Shown: positions 48,023-57,301, numbered from the stretch's first letter. The stretch: DNA of 64,000 nucleotides from an uncultured Lachnospiraceae bacterium (GCA_945929965.1 CAMEOT010000004.1:62001-126000), one strand, 5' to 3'. Notes: generated from the sequence alone by a model not told the origin. Translations and numbers: made by a program.

Positions 48023-48574
48023 TTAACTTAATTTTTTTCGCATATGTTCCTGACCGTCAAAATCTTTCCAGATAAACGTATCATCTTCCCAGATCATGTA
48101 TCCGTGCCAGCTGTCTTCCTTCGGGATCGACACGGAACCGGGATTCATGCAGATGTACTGTTCTTCCTCATGTTCCACACATTTGGGCACATGGGTATGT
48201 CCATGCAGCAACACATCTCCGGGATGCAGCGGTGGCAGATTCTGTTCGTTATAAATATGTCCGTGAGTGGCATAGACTGCTCGTTTTCCTTCTGCAAGCA
48301 CGCAGTAGTCCGCAAGCACCGGGAATTCCAGCACCATCTGATCCACCTCTGTGTCACAGTTGCCGCGGACACAGTAGATGTCATTTTTACGGGCATTCAA
48401 AAGCTCGATGACTTCCTTCGGAGCATATTCTTCCGGAAGGTCATTGCGGGGACCGTGATATAAGACATCTCCCAACAGCAAAAGTCTCTCCGCTCCCTCT
48501 TTTTCATATGCCTCTAATAATTTTCTGCAATAGTATGCCGAACCGTGAATGTCCGACGCGATCATCCATTTCAT
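48023..48574 (-). CDS. YfcE/MJ0936-type metallophosphodiesterase
   Basis: 183 residues from the ATG at 48574, preceded by GGAGG; the open frame reaches 48610 without better support. The small calcineurin-like fold keeps SDIHGSAYY (residues 6-14), LLLGDVLYHGPRN, RGNCDTEVDQ, THGHIYN and HGHTHVP. YfcE family members hydrolyse phosphodiesters in vitro; the natural substrate is unknown. It diverges from trmB. Confidence 0.92.
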   Translation of the reverse strand: MKWMIASDIHGSAYYCRKLLEAYEKEGAERLLLLGDVLYHGPRNDLPEEYAPKEVIELLNARKNDIYCVRGNCDTEVDQMVLEFPVLADYCVLAEGKRAVYATHGHIYNEQNLPPLHPGDVLLHGHTHVPKCVEHEEEQYICMNPGSVSIPKEDSWHGYMIWEDDTFIWKDFDGQEHMRKKLS

Positions 48575-48634
48575 AATTTTTCCTCCGATTTCCAATATAA
48601 TACCAGTCATAACCGCCTAATCCGGCAAAGTCAC

Positions 48635-48663
48635 TTGACAAGATTTCCAAGATAAAGTACATT
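48635..48663 (+). promoter_or_regulatory. Promoter of trmB
   Basis: TTGACA (48635-48640), 17 bases, TACATT (48658-48663). A second TTGACA overlaps at about 48662. Confidence 0.5.
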
Positions 48664-48719
48664 GACAATACAGATTTTACACGAATTTACAGTGTTCATC
48701 AAGAAAGGTTGTTAAATAT

Positions 48720-49364
48720 ATGAGATTACGCAATATTACCGGTTCCCGCGAAGTGATCGCCGAAAGTCCCTACGTGGTACCGGAAGATACTCTGGAAGTA
48801 TGCCCCGGAACCTGGCATGAGATCTTCGGAAACAATCACCCCATTCATATCGAGATTGGTATGGGAAAGGGTCGTTTCTTACATACACTTGCAAAAGCAA
48901 ATCCTCAGATCAATTATGTGGGCATCGAAAAATACTCCAGTGTCCTGCTCCGTGCCATCCAGAAAATGGAGGAAGATGAACTTCCGAATCTGAAATTCAT
49001 CCGCATGGATGCCGAGGATATCGATAAGGTCTTCGGAAAAGGCGAAGTGGACCGAATCTATCTGAACTTTTCCGATCCCTGGCCCAAGGACCGTCATGCC
49101 AAGAGACGTCTGCCCTCCAGACAGTTCCTGGCACGTTATGATGTGATCTTAAAAAAAGAAGGTACTCTGGAGTTCAAGACGGATAACCGTCCTCTGTTTG
49201 ATTTCGCAGTGGAGGAACTGGAGCCCGCCGGCTGGCAGGCGAAGGTGATCACCTACGATCTGCATAATGACGCTGCACTGATGGAAGGCAATGTCATGAC
49301 CGAATACGAAGAGAAATTCTCTTCCATCGGCAATCCCATCTGCAAATATATTATTTTCAGATAA
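48720..49364 (+). CDS. trmB: tRNA (guanine-N7)-methyltransferase
   Basis: 214 residues, the usual length. It methylates G46 of tRNA with S-adenosylmethionine. Seen: HIEIGMGKGRFLHTLA (SAM-binding loop), NYVGIEKYSSVL, the FSDPWPKDRHAKRRL signature with the catalytic aspartate, and the C-terminal TEYEEKFSSIGNPICK. Thioredoxin follows 58 bases later on the same strand. Confidence 0.96.
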   Translation: MRLRNITGSREVIAESPYVVPEDTLEVCPGTWHEIFGNNHPIHIEIGMGKGRFLHTLAKANPQINYVGIEKYSSVLLRAIQKMEEDELPNLKFIRMDAEDIDKVFGKGEVDRIYLNFSDPWPKDRHAKRRLPSRQFLARYDVILKKEGTLEFKTDNRPLFDFAVEELEPAGWQAKVITYDLHNDAALMEGNVMTEYEEKFSSIGNPICKYIIFR

Positions 49365-49422
49365 ACGGTAATACTAAAGATGATTGGCTGCATACAGGCA
49401 GCCGGAGAAAGGAAGGATCATT

Positions 49423-49743
49423 ATGGAATATACATTTACAGCTGCTAATTTTGAAGAGGAAGTTCTGCATTCGGAGTTTCCCGTTCTGGTGGATTTCTAT
49501 GCTGACTGGTGCGGTCCCTGCAAGATGATGGGACCTGTGGTAGAGAAATGCGCCGAAGCTTACGCCGGCAGAATGAAGGTCGGCAAGATCAATGTGGATG
49601 AAAATATGGTAGTCGCACAGAAGTACCGTGTGGTAAGCATCCCGCATTTCATCGTGTTCAAAAATGGAGAGCCTGCCGTAGTCTTCGGTGGTGCCATGTC
49701 CGAAGCCGACTTCCGCCAGAAGCTGGAGCAGGCACTGGCATAA
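49423..49743 (+). CDS. trxA: Thioredoxin
   Basis: 106 residues from the ATG at 49423, which follows AAGGAAGG. It is a disulfide reductase of the cytosol. The active site is WCGPC (C30, C33) in FYADWCGPCKMMGP, with the conserved cis-proline segment VSIPHF and the glycine-containing FVFKNG-type IVFKNGEPAVVFGG. No thioredoxin reductase gene is adjacent. It is followed by a strong terminator. Confidence 0.95.
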   Translation: MEYTFTAANFEEEVLHSEFPVLVDFYADWCGPCKMMGPVVEKCAEAYAGRMKVGKINVDENMVVAQKYRVVSIPHFIVFKNGEPAVVFGGAMSEADFRQKLEQALA

Positions 49744-49756
49744 AAAAGTTAAAGTC

Positions 49757-49790
49757 CCCGTAGCCCACATTGGGGCTACGGGTTTATTGA
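49757..49790 (+). terminator. Thioredoxin terminator
   Basis: CCCGTAGCCC (49757-49766) pairs with GGGCTACGGG (49773-49782), followed by TTTATTG. Confidence 0.85.
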
Positions 49791-49816
49791 ACGCTTTTTT
49801 AGTGCTGAGAGTTCAG

Positions 49817-51262
49817 CTACAGCAATTCCTTTAACATCTGGTTGACGCTGGCGGGATCTGCTTTTCCCTTCATTGCTTTCATGGTCTGGCCTACGAGGAA
49901 GCCGATGGCTTTCTCCTTGCCGTTGTGGTAGTCCTCTACCGACTGGGGATTGGCTGCGATGACTTCCTCTACAACTTTGCGCAATGCCCCTTCGTCGTTG
50001 ACGGTCTTCAGTCCTTTCTCTTCCACATACTGTTCGGGATCCACATCTTCCTCAAACATCACCTGAAATACTTCCTTTGCCACAGAAGAGTTGATCACTT
50101 TACCATCCACCAGGGTGATCAGTTTGCTCAGATGCTCCGGTGAGAAACGAATATCCTCCGGCTCCATCTCTTTTTCTTTTAACAGGCGCATGGTCTCTAC
50201 CATCAGCCAGTTGGACACTTTCTTCGGCTGGCTGCCCAGTGCCACGCACGTCTCGAAGATATCTGCCAGATGCTTGGATCCGGTAATGATGTCAATATCA
50301 TATTCCGGAATATCATACTCTTCCTTGTAACGCTTCATCTTCTCGGTGCGGAATTCCGGCTGTCTGCTGCGGATGTTTTCCAGCCACTCATCACTGATAT
50401 AGACCGGTACCAGATCGGGATCCGGGAAGTAACGATAATCCTGGGCATCCTCCTTGGAACGCATGGCGTAGGAATATTCCTTATTGTCGTCCCAGCGTCT
50501 GGTCTCCTGTATCACTTCTTTTCCGGCCTCCAGCAGATCAATCTGCCGCTCTCTTTCACCCTGAATAGCTCTGGCGATAGCTTTAAAAGAGTTCAGGTTC
50601 TTCATCTCGGTACGGGTTCCGAATTTTTCCGCACCCACTTCTCTCACAGACAGGTTCACATCCGCACGCATGGAACCTTCCTGCAGTTTACAGTCGGAAG
50701 CTCCCAGATACTGGATCAGCAGACGCAATTTTTCCAGATAGGCAATGACTTCGTCAGCGCTGCGCATATCCGGCTCGGATACGATCTCGATCAGAGGTAC
50801 ACCGGAACGGTTGTAGTCCACCAGTGTACAGTCTTCCCAGTCGTCATGCACCAGTTTGCCGGCATCCTCCTCCATATGGATCTCGTGGATGCGCACCGGC
50901 TTCGTATAGGTGCCGCCGTCCTCTCCGGCCACCTCGATTTCTACGGAACCGTTGCGACAGATGGGCAGATACAGCTGAGAGATCTGATAGTTTTGGGGGT
51001 TATCGGGATAGAAATAATTTTTTCTGTCAAATTTGCAATACTGAGTGATGGTGCAGTTGGTTGCAAGACCTACTGCCACCGCATATTCTACCACCTGTTT
51101 ATTCAGCACGGGAAGAGATCCGGGCATACCGGTACACACCGGACAGGTATGAGTATTGGGTCTGCCGCCGAACGCCGTGGAACAGCCGCAGAATATTTTT
51201 GTCTTCGTGGCAAGCTCTACATGAACTTCCAGGCCGATGACGGTTTCATATTGTTTTGCCAT
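49817..51262 (-). CDS. gatB: Asp/Glu-tRNA(Asn/Gln) amidotransferase subunit B
   Basis: 481 residues. GatB binds the mischarged tRNA and phosphorylates the Asp or Glu side chain before amidation. Seen: ETVIGLEVHVELATKTKIFC, the CPVCTGMPGSLPVLN zinc-type segment, DRKNYFYPDNPQNYQISQ, HMEEDAGKL, and the C-terminal YqeY-like tail. It is the last gene of aspS-gatC-gatA-gatB, 92 bases after gatA. Confidence 0.97.
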   Translation of the reverse strand: MAKQYETVIGLEVHVELATKTKIFCGCSTAFGGRPNTHTCPVCTGMPGSLPVLNKQVVEYAVAVGLATNCTITQYCKFDRKNYFYPDNPQNYQISQLYLPICRNGSVEIEVAGEDGGTYTKPVRIHEIHMEEDAGKLVHDDWEDCTLVDYNRSGVPLIEIVSEPDMRSADEVIAYLEKLRLLIQYLGASDCKLQEGSMRADVNLSVREVGAEKFGTRTEMKNLNSFKAIARAIQGERERQIDLLEAGKEVIQETRRWDDNKEYSYAMRSKEDAQDYRYFPDPDLVPVYISDEWLENIRSRQPEFRTEKMKRYKEEYDIPEYDIDIITGSKHLADIFETCVALGSQPKKVSNWLMVETMRLLKEKEMEPEDIRFSPEHLSKLITLVDGKVINSSVAKEVFQVMFEEDVDPEQYVEEKGLKTVNDEGALRKVVEEVIAANPQSVEDYHNGKEKAIGFLVGQTMKAMKGKADPASVNQMLKELL

Positions 51263-51354
51263 AGTAAATACCTTTCCGTACCCGCATTTCTTATACGATG
51301 TTTACGAGGTTGTATCACCCTGCGAGTACAAATTGTGTATATATTTCCATTACT

Positions 51355-52791
51355 CTACTTCACACTCTGCTCATAGGTGTATGCTGCGCGAATCAGCTTT
51401 TTCTCCTGGAAACAATCACCGATCAGCTGCATACCGATGGGAAGTCCCTTGGAATCCGTACCGCAGGGTACACTGATACCGGGCAGTCCCGCCAGGTTGA
51501 TGGAGATGGTGTAGATATCTCCTAAATACATCTTGATGGGATCCGACAGGCTGCTGCCCAGCTTCGGTGCTGTGGTGGGTGCCACCGGTCCTAAGATCAC
51601 ATCATATTTTGCAAAAGCTTCGTCGAACGCCTTTTTGATCAGCGCTTTTACACGGAGTGCCTTCAGGTAATACGCATCGTAATAACCGGAACTTAGCACG
51701 AAGGATCCCAACATGATACGACGCTTCACTTCGGGACCAAAGCCCTGAGAACGGCTTCTCTTGTACATGGTGTGCAGATCCTCCGCATCCTGGGCACGAT
51801 AGCCGTATTTCACACCGTCGAAACGCTCCAGGTTGGAACTTGCCTCCGCAGCCGCGATCGTATAATAGGTGGGGATCGCATAGTCCACCAGACTTAAGTC
51901 AAACTCCTCTACCTCTGCACCCTGCGCTTTCAGTACTTCCGCTGCTGCCAGCACCGCATCTCTGACCTCGGGATCCAGTCCTTCGCCGAAATAATCTCTG
52001 GGAATACCGATCTTCATTCCCTTCACATCTGCTACCAGTGCGGAGGTAAAATCCGTATTCTTCCGCTCCATGGAAGTGGAATCCTTGGGATCATGGGAGG
52101 TGATGGCTTCCAGCACGGTGGCACAGTCTGTCACATCCTTGGTCAGCGGTCCGATCTGGTCCAGAGAGGAACCATAAGCGATCAGTCCGTAACGGGATAC
52201 CGTTCCGTAGGTAGGCTTCATGCCTACCACACCGCAATAAGATGCGGGCTGCCTAATGGAGCCACCGGTGTCGGAACCCAGTGCTGCGAAACATTCCTCC
52301 GCTGCTACTGCCGCCGCAGAACCTCCGGAAGAACCTCCGGGGACATGCTCCGGGTTTCTGGGGTTCTTCGTCACACCGTAATAAGAAGTCTCTGTAGTAC
52401 TGCCCATGGCGAACTCATCCATGTTGGTCTTGCCCAGGATCACCGCACCTGCTTTTTCCAGATTCAGCACTGCTTCCGCGCTGAACGTGGGAACAAAATT
52501 CTCTAATATTTTAGAAGAGCAGGTGGTCAGGGTACCTTCCGTACACATATTGTCTTTGATGGCAAAAGGAACTCCGGCTAAGGGTCCGGTCAGTTCGCCT
52601 GCCTCTATTTTCTTCTGTACTTCTTCTGCCTGCTTTAATGCTTTTTCCCGTTCCACAGTCACATAACAGTGGTAGGTATCTTCACCGGCTGCGATTTTGT
52701 CCAGGACTGCCTGCGTCGCTTCCACCGCCGTAGTCTTCCCTTCCCGGATCGCCTTTGCCAGCTCTACTGCTGTCAGGGATAAAATATCCAT
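51355..52791 (-). CDS. gatA: Asp/Glu-tRNA(Asn/Gln) amidotransferase subunit A
   Basis: 478 residues from the ATG at 52791, seven bases after AAGGAG; the ATG at 52797 is only one base from that site. GatA releases ammonia from glutamine for the GatB reaction. The Ser-cisSer-Lys triad is seen in VPFAIKDN (lysine), GGSSGGSAAAVA and GSDTGGSIRQPAS. A long inverted repeat lies between gatC and gatA. Confidence 0.97.
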   Translation of the reverse strand: MDILSLTAVELAKAIREGKTTAVEATQAVLDKIAAGEDTYHCYVTVEREKALKQAEEVQKKIEAGELTGPLAGVPFAIKDNMCTEGTLTTCSSKILENFVPTFSAEAVLNLEKAGAVILGKTNMDEFAMGSTTETSYYGVTKNPRNPEHVPGGSSGGSAAAVAAEECFAALGSDTGGSIRQPASYCGVVGMKPTYGTVSRYGLIAYGSSLDQIGPLTKDVTDCATVLEAITSHDPKDSTSMERKNTDFTSALVADVKGMKIGIPRDYFGEGLDPEVRDAVLAAAEVLKAQGAEVEEFDLSLVDYAIPTYYTIAAAEASSNLERFDGVKYGYRAQDAEDLHTMYKRSRSQGFGPEVKRRIMLGSFVLSSGYYDAYYLKALRVKALIKKAFDEAFAKYDVILGPVAPTTAPKLGSSLSDPIKMYLGDIYTISINLAGLPGISVPCGTDSKGLPIGMQLIGDCFQEKKLIRAAYTYEQSVK

Positions 52792-52829
52792 ATCCATTCT
52801 CCTTTTTCAACACCCTAATCGAAAGTCTG

Positions 52830-52857
52830 AAGACTTTTGACCTCAGTCAAAAGTCTT
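52830..52857. repeat. Perfect 12-base inverted repeat between gatC and gatA
   Basis: AAGACTTTTGAC (52830-52841) and GTCAAAAGTCTT (52846-52857) enclose four bases. The right arm overlaps the end of gatC. A similar phrase, AGACCTTTTGACC, occurs at 5211-5224. Confidence 0.85.
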
Positions 52858-53136
52858 TGGTACAACAAACATGTTGTCCTTCTCACCGGGTGCATTTACC
52901 AGGGTCTGCTCACTCTCGTCCCCGTTGGTCACCACATCCTCACGGAAGACATTCTGTACCGGGAACACATGGGACATGGGCTCCACCCCGGTGGTATCCA
53001 GTTCACTCAGTTTGTCGATATAGTCAAGCATCCTGCCCATATCTTTTTTCGCCGCTTCCTTCTCTTCGTCAGAGAGCTCCAGCTTCGCCAGAATGCCGAC
53101 ATAATCTATAGTCTCGTCACTGATTATATTTGCCAT
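52843..53136 (-). CDS. gatC: Asp/Glu-tRNA(Asn/Gln) amidotransferase subunit C
   Basis: 97 residues. GatC is the small subunit that wraps around and stabilises GatA. The N-terminus [20 protein letters not shown] and the [18 protein letters not shown] block are typical. The stop codon is inside the inverted repeat before gatA. GAGAGG precedes the ATG. Confidence 0.94.
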   Translation of the reverse strand: MANIISDETIDYVGILAKLELSDEEKEAAKKDMGRMLDYIDKLSELDTTGVEPMSHVFPVQNVFREDVVTNGDESEQTLVNAPGEKDNMFVVPKTFD

Positions 53137-53168
53137 AATAATCCTCTCGCCTTTCCATAACCTGCAAA

Positions 53169-53260
53169 CTTTGGGCCTTAAGGCACAAAGCCCGGTGCGG
53201 AACTTAGAACTTCTTCACGAAAGAGCCTCTGCTCTGAGTGACTAGAAGTTCTTTTCGCAC
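53169..53260. repeat. Two palindromes in the aspS-gatC spacer
   Basis: The first (53169-53190) reads CTTTGGGCCTT then AAGGCACAAAG, one mismatch. The second (53195-53260) is a 66-base nested structure: GTGCG/CGCAC outside, AGAACTTCT/AGAAGTTCT, TCAC/GTGA, then AGAGC/GCTCT. No T tract follows, so it is not a simple terminator. Confidence 0.75.
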
Positions 53261-54996
53261 TAATCTCTAACCTTAATGTGTACCTCACGCAGCTGTTGCT
53301 CTGTTACTTCGCCGGGAGCTCCGCACATGAGATCCTGGGCATTGCCGTTCATCGGGAAGGCAATGACTTCGCGAATGTTCTCTTCGTTGCGAAGCAGCAT
53401 AATCATACGATCCACGCCGGGAGCCATTCCTGCATGAGGGGGGGCTCCGAACTGGAATGCCTGATAGAGAGCTCCGAACTTGGTCTTCAGGGTCTCTTCG
53501 TCATAACCTGCAATGGCGAAGGCTTTTTTCATAATCTCAATGTCATGATTACGCACCGCACCGGAGGACAGTTCCACGCCGTTGCACACGATGTCGTACT
53601 GGTATGCCAAAATCTCCAGTGGATCCATGGTGTTCAGTGCTTCCAGACCGCCCTGGGGCATGGAGAACGGGTTGTGAGTGAAGCCGATCTGCTTCGTCTC
53701 GGAATCCAGTTCAAACATCGGGAAATCGTTCACATAGCAGAAACGGTAAGCATCCTTTTCGATCAGATCCAGCTTCTCTCCCAACTCGGTACGGATATGA
53801 CCGGCATAATAGTTTGCCTTATCTTCTTTGTCTGCAATGAAGAAAATAGTATCTCCTGCAGAAAGTCCTGCCAGCGTTGCCAGCTCTCCTTTCATCTCTT
53901 CGGGAATGAACTTGTCGATGGGTCCCTTGTAGCTCATATCCTCTGCCACTTCCAGATAACCAAGTCCGCCCATTCCCAAGGAAGTTGCGAAGCTTAGCAG
54001 TTTTTCATGGAAGCCTTTGGACATCTCCGCATGTACTTTGATGGCACGAACCGTTCTGCCGATAAAAGGCTTGAACGTACATCTCTGGAAGAATTCCGTC
54101 ACATCCATGATCCGTAAGGGATTGCGCAGATCCGGCTTGTCGCAGCCGAACTCCAGCATCGCCTGCTTGTAGCTGATGATGGGGAAGGGGGTCTGGGTGA
54201 TCTTGCTGCCTTCGGGAGCAAATTTTTCAAAGGTATCATGCAATACTTCCTCGCCTACCTTGAAGACATCCTCCTGGGTCACGAAGCTCATCTCGAAATC
54301 CAGCTGATAGAACTCTCCGGGAGATCTGTCGGCTCTGGCATCCTCATCACGGAAGCAGGGAGCGATCTGGAAATACTTGTCAAATCCGGAAGCCATCAAC
54401 AGCTGCTTATACTGCTGCGGTGCCTGAGGCAGCGCATAGAATTTTCCTTTAAATTTTCTACTGGGAACGATATAGTCTCTGGCGCCCTCGGGAGAAGAAG
54501 CACACAGGATCGGAGTCTGGATCTCTAAAAATCCCATGTCCGTCATCTTCTGACGCAGATAACTGATGACTTTGGAACGGAAGACAATGTTGTCTTTTAC
54601 TTTAGCGTTCCTAAGGTCAAGATAACGATATTTTAATCTCACATCTTCCCGGATCTCTTTGGATGTCTGGATCTCGAAAGGAAGCTGCTTATATACTCTT
54701 CCCAACACATCGATCTTGTGTGCTTCCAGTTCGATGGTGCCGGAAGGAATCTTCGGGTTGTAGGTCTCTTCATCTCTGTGTTCCATGAGACCGGTAATGG
54801 ACAGGCACATTTCCTTGGTAATGCCTTTTAAGAGCTCCGGCTTACGGATGACCACCTGTAATACACCGTACATATCCCGCAGATCGATAAAGGATACACC
54901 GCCGTGGTCACGGATGTTCTCCACCCAGCCTGCCACCTGCAAAGTCTGTCCGATCTGCTGTTCGCTTACGTCTTTCATTGTTAAATCTCTGTACAT
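53260..54996 (-). CDS. aspS: Aspartyl-tRNA synthetase (bacterial type, possibly non-discriminating)
   Basis: 578 residues, the length of bacterial AspRS with the GAD insertion (about 285-410). It charges tRNA-Asp, and in organisms without AsnRS also tRNA-Asn. Seen: the OB-fold start VAGWVENIRDHGGVSFIDLRD (as WVENIRDHGGVSFIDLR), motif 2 FRDEDARADRSPGEFYQLD and the terminal GVDRMIML of motif 3. AGGAGG precedes the ATG. Being first in an operon with gatCAB under a T-box suggests that it makes Asp-tRNA(Asn) for GatCAB; discrimination cannot be read by eye. Confidence 0.96.
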   Translation of the reverse strand: MYRDLTMKDVSEQQIGQTLQVAGWVENIRDHGGVSFIDLRDMYGVLQVVIRKPELLKGITKEMCLSITGLMEHRDEETYNPKIPSGTIELEAHKIDVLGRVYKQLPFEIQTSKEIREDVRLKYRYLDLRNAKVKDNIVFRSKVISYLRQKMTDMGFLEIQTPILCASSPEGARDYIVPSRKFKGKFYALPQAPQQYKQLLMASGFDKYFQIAPCFRDEDARADRSPGEFYQLDFEMSFVTQEDVFKVGEEVLHDTFEKFAPEGSKITQTPFPIISYKQAMLEFGCDKPDLRNPLRIMDVTEFFQRCTFKPFIGRTVRAIKVHAEMSKGFHEKLLSFATSLGMGGLGYLEVAEDMSYKGPIDKFIPEEMKGELATLAGLSAGDTIFFIADKEDKANYYAGHIRTELGEKLDLIEKDAYRFCYVNDFPMFELDSETKQIGFTHNPFSMPQGGLEALNTMDPLEILAYQYDIVCNGVELSSGAVRNHDIEIMKKAFAIAGYDEETLKTKFGALYQAFQFGAPPHAGMAPGVDRMIMLLRNEENIREVIAFPMNGNAQDLMCGAPGEVTEQQLREVHIKVRD

Positions 54997-55054
54997 ATCG
55001 CACCTCCTGTTATATAGTGTCCCGAATGTGCGCTCCCTGTACAGCTTATTTTTG

Positions 55055-55330
55055 AATACAAAAAGCCCCGGGACATGTAAAACATATCCCGGGACGAATC
55101 ATCTAATCCGTGGTACCACCCGAATTGACAGGCGCCTTTGCCCATCCACTCTTGTCACTTAACGCATGCAACGTGTCATCCTAGCTGTCTCTTAATCCCA
55201 CAGTTCAGATGACCTGCTCCGGAGTGTTCCCTTCGCCAGCTTCCGCAAACAGCGCTCTCAGTCGGTGACGCTGTATTCCTGTCGTTTCCCTTGGCAAGAG
55301 TCTCTTTCATAGCATTTACAAATTAGTTTT
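55055..55330 (-). promoter_or_regulatory. T-box riboswitch of the aspS-gatCAB operon
   Basis: On the minus strand the T-box core GGTGGTACCACGG (55108-55120) is clear. It is followed by a terminator, CCCGGGATATGT with ACATGTCCCGGG (55067-55078 with 55082-55093) and TTTTTG. Upstream lies a long stem I with an ACAGCG/CGCTGT distal helix. The candidate specifier on its 3' side is AAC (55226-55228) in GGGAACACTCC, an Asn codon, which would make uncharged tRNA-Asn the signal. No GAC lies at that place. The specifier choice is moderately sure, the T-box itself very sure. Confidence 0.9.
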
Positions 55331-55343
55331 TCAACTTAGGTTT

Positions 55344-55372
55344 ATAATATTCGCACGAAAGAAATCTGTCAA
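55344..55372 (-). promoter_or_regulatory. Promoter of the aspS-gatCAB operon
   Basis: Perfect -35 TTGACA (55367-55372), 17 bases, TATTAT (55344-55349). It starts 18 bases after the potD stop. Confidence 0.85.
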
Positions 55373-55390
55373 GCGTTTTTTATTATAAAT

Positions 55391-56440
55391 TTAATTGCAT
55401 GCATTTTTGAACTGATTCCAGATCTCCGCATGCAGATCCTCTGCTTCCTGGGAGATGTTCTGCACGATCTCACCTTCCGCTGCATCCTCCGGCAGTACGA
55501 TCATTTTCTTCATTTCATCGGAAATATACTCTTCCGCTGCCTTGTTGGTACAGTAGTAGCCGATGTAATCATAACATTCTGCCGCATTTTCCGGCTCATT
55601 GATATAATCCAGGAACGCATAAGCTGCATCCGCATTGGGTGCCTTGGAGGGTACAAATCCTGCCATGATACCGAAGCCCAGTCCCTCCTTGGGATATACC
55701 ACTTCCAGATCCGGTCTCGCCTGCAGTGCTGCAGATACCTGGGAAGTATACAGGAATGCTGCTGCCACCTCTCCGCTGATCAGATAGTCCTGGGTGTTAT
55801 TGTCGTTGATCACGCGGATATTGGGAGCCAGGGTCAGCAGTTTTTCTCCCGCTGCACGGATCACATCCAGATCCTCTGTATTAAAGGATTCTCCCATGGT
55901 TTTTAAGGTAATTCCGTCAATAACACGGTAATTTGCAGTCAGTGCCACATTTTCTTTTAACTCCGGATTCCACAGATCCTCATAACCGGTGATCTTCACA
56001 TCCGTCAGTCCCGGATCGTATACGATCAGCGGAATGCCCGCACCGTAAGGTACCGTATATTCGTTTTGCGGATCGTAGAACTGGGACATAAATACGGGAT
56101 TCAGATTCTCATAAGTGCTGATCTTAGAAGTATCCAGTTTCTGTGCCAGACCTTCCTGAATCGCCAGTTCGATGATATAATCATCCGCGATGACCAGATC
56201 ATAGTCGCCACCCTTGGTCTCCTCCAGCTTCGCCAGCATATCCTCATCATAGTCAAAATTAGAATAATTGATGCGGATACCGGTCTCTTTTTCAAAACCA
56301 TCCAGAATCTCCTGGGGGAACATGCCATCCCAGGTGTAGAGATTCAGTTCTCCCTTGTCTTCCTTACCGCCGGCGCCACAGCCGGTAAACAGTGTAGCAA
56401 GCATGGTAACTGCCAACAACATTGCCAACTTTTTCTTCAT
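55391..56440 (-). CDS. potD: Spermidine/putrescine ABC transporter substrate-binding lipoprotein
   Basis: 349 residues. It captures polyamines outside the membrane. The signal peptide ends in the lipobox LFTGCG (cysteine 21). The mature domain keeps LNLYTWDGMFPQEILDGFE, the polyamine-site region DYDLVIADDYII and VPYGAGIPLIVYD, and a C-terminal FLDYINEPENAAECYDYIGY. It is the last gene of potA-potB-potC-potD, 72 bases after potC. Confidence 0.94.
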   Translation of the reverse strand: MKKKLAMLLAVTMLATLFTGCGAGGKEDKGELNLYTWDGMFPQEILDGFEKETGIRINYSNFDYDEDMLAKLEETKGGDYDLVIADDYIIELAIQEGLAQKLDTSKISTYENLNPVFMSQFYDPQNEYTVPYGAGIPLIVYDPGLTDVKITGYEDLWNPELKENVALTANYRVIDGITLKTMGESFNTEDLDVIRAAGEKLLTLAPNIRVINDNNTQDYLISGEVAAAFLYTSQVSAALQARPDLEVVYPKEGLGFGIMAGFVPSKAPNADAAYAFLDYINEPENAAECYDYIGYYCTNKAAEEYISDEMKKMIVLPEDAAEGEIVQNISQEAEDLHAEIWNQFKNACN

Positions 56441-56512
56441 AATCTCCTCCTTCGATGCAGCTTTCCTGCATCCTCTTCTATTTTTCCATGATTATTACGG
56501 ACAATTCCCCGA

Positions 56513-57301
56513 TCATTTTTCTCCTGCGGGTGCCTTCACCTTACGCCCCAGCAAATATGCACCCATCAGGCATAACAATATCACAATCAGCATGACCGTT
56601 GCAAGTGCATTGATCTCCGGGGTCACACCGGTCTTTAATTTCGTATAGATCTTCACCGGCAGTGTATTGACCTTCGGTCCGGTGACAAAAATGCTGATTA
56701 CCACATCATCAAAGGACATGGCAAATGCCAGCAGCACGCCGGACAGAATCGCCGGTAATATCTGCGGCAGGATCACATCGCAGAACACCTGCCACTTCGT
56801 GGCTCCCAGGTCTAACGCCGCCTCTTCCAGAGAATGATCCATTCCCACCAGTCTCGCCCGCACCATAGTAAAAATATAGGGCACACAGAACGTGGTATGG
56901 GCGATCACCAGAGTGACCATGCCAAAGGGCAGTCCCATCAGGGAAAATACGGACAAAAATACCATTCCCAGAATGATCTCCGGAATCATGATGGGAAGCG
57001 TGGATACATATGCCACAACCTCATCCGTCTTCCGTTTTCTGCGGCTCATCCCCAGCGCTCCCGAAGTGCCGATCAGCACCGCGAACGTGCAACTTAATAC
57101 CGCCAGGATCAGGCTATTCATCAGTGCTTCTCCAAGATCTCTGTCCCGGAACAGCTCCCGGTACCATTTTAAGGAGAATCCCTCCCAGACCGAGGTCAGC
57201 TTCGAGGTGTTAAAGGAATACACCACTGTCAGAAGGATCGGTATATAGGTCAGCACAGTGATCACCGCCACATATACAAACGGCCATTTTTTCTTTTTCA
57301 T
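56513..57301 (-). CDS. potC: Polyamine ABC transporter permease PotC
   Basis: 262 residues with six membrane helices. It is one half of the polyamine channel. The coupling motif is EEAALDLGATKWQVFCDVIL. The N-terminus FVYVAVITVLTYIPILLTVVY starts the first helix. It begins three bases after the potB stop. Confidence 0.94.
   Translation of the reverse strand: MKKKKWPFVYVAVITVLTYIPILLTVVYSFNTSKLTSVWEGFSLKWYRELFRDRDLGEALMNSLILAVLSCTFAVLIGTSGALGMSRRKRKTDEVVAYVSTLPIMIPEIILGMVFLSVFSLMGLPFGMVTLVIAHTTFCVPYIFTMVRARLVGMDHSLEEAALDLGATKWQVFCDVILPQILPAILSGVLLAFAMSFDDVVISIFVTGPKVNTLPVKIYTKLKTGVTPEINALATVMLIVILLCLMGAYLLGRKVKAPAGEK

Noticed and set aside
50270..51376. Long plus-strand open frame of 368 residues opposite gatB
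   Set aside because: It mirrors the gatB reading frame, lacks a ribosome binding site and resembles no family.
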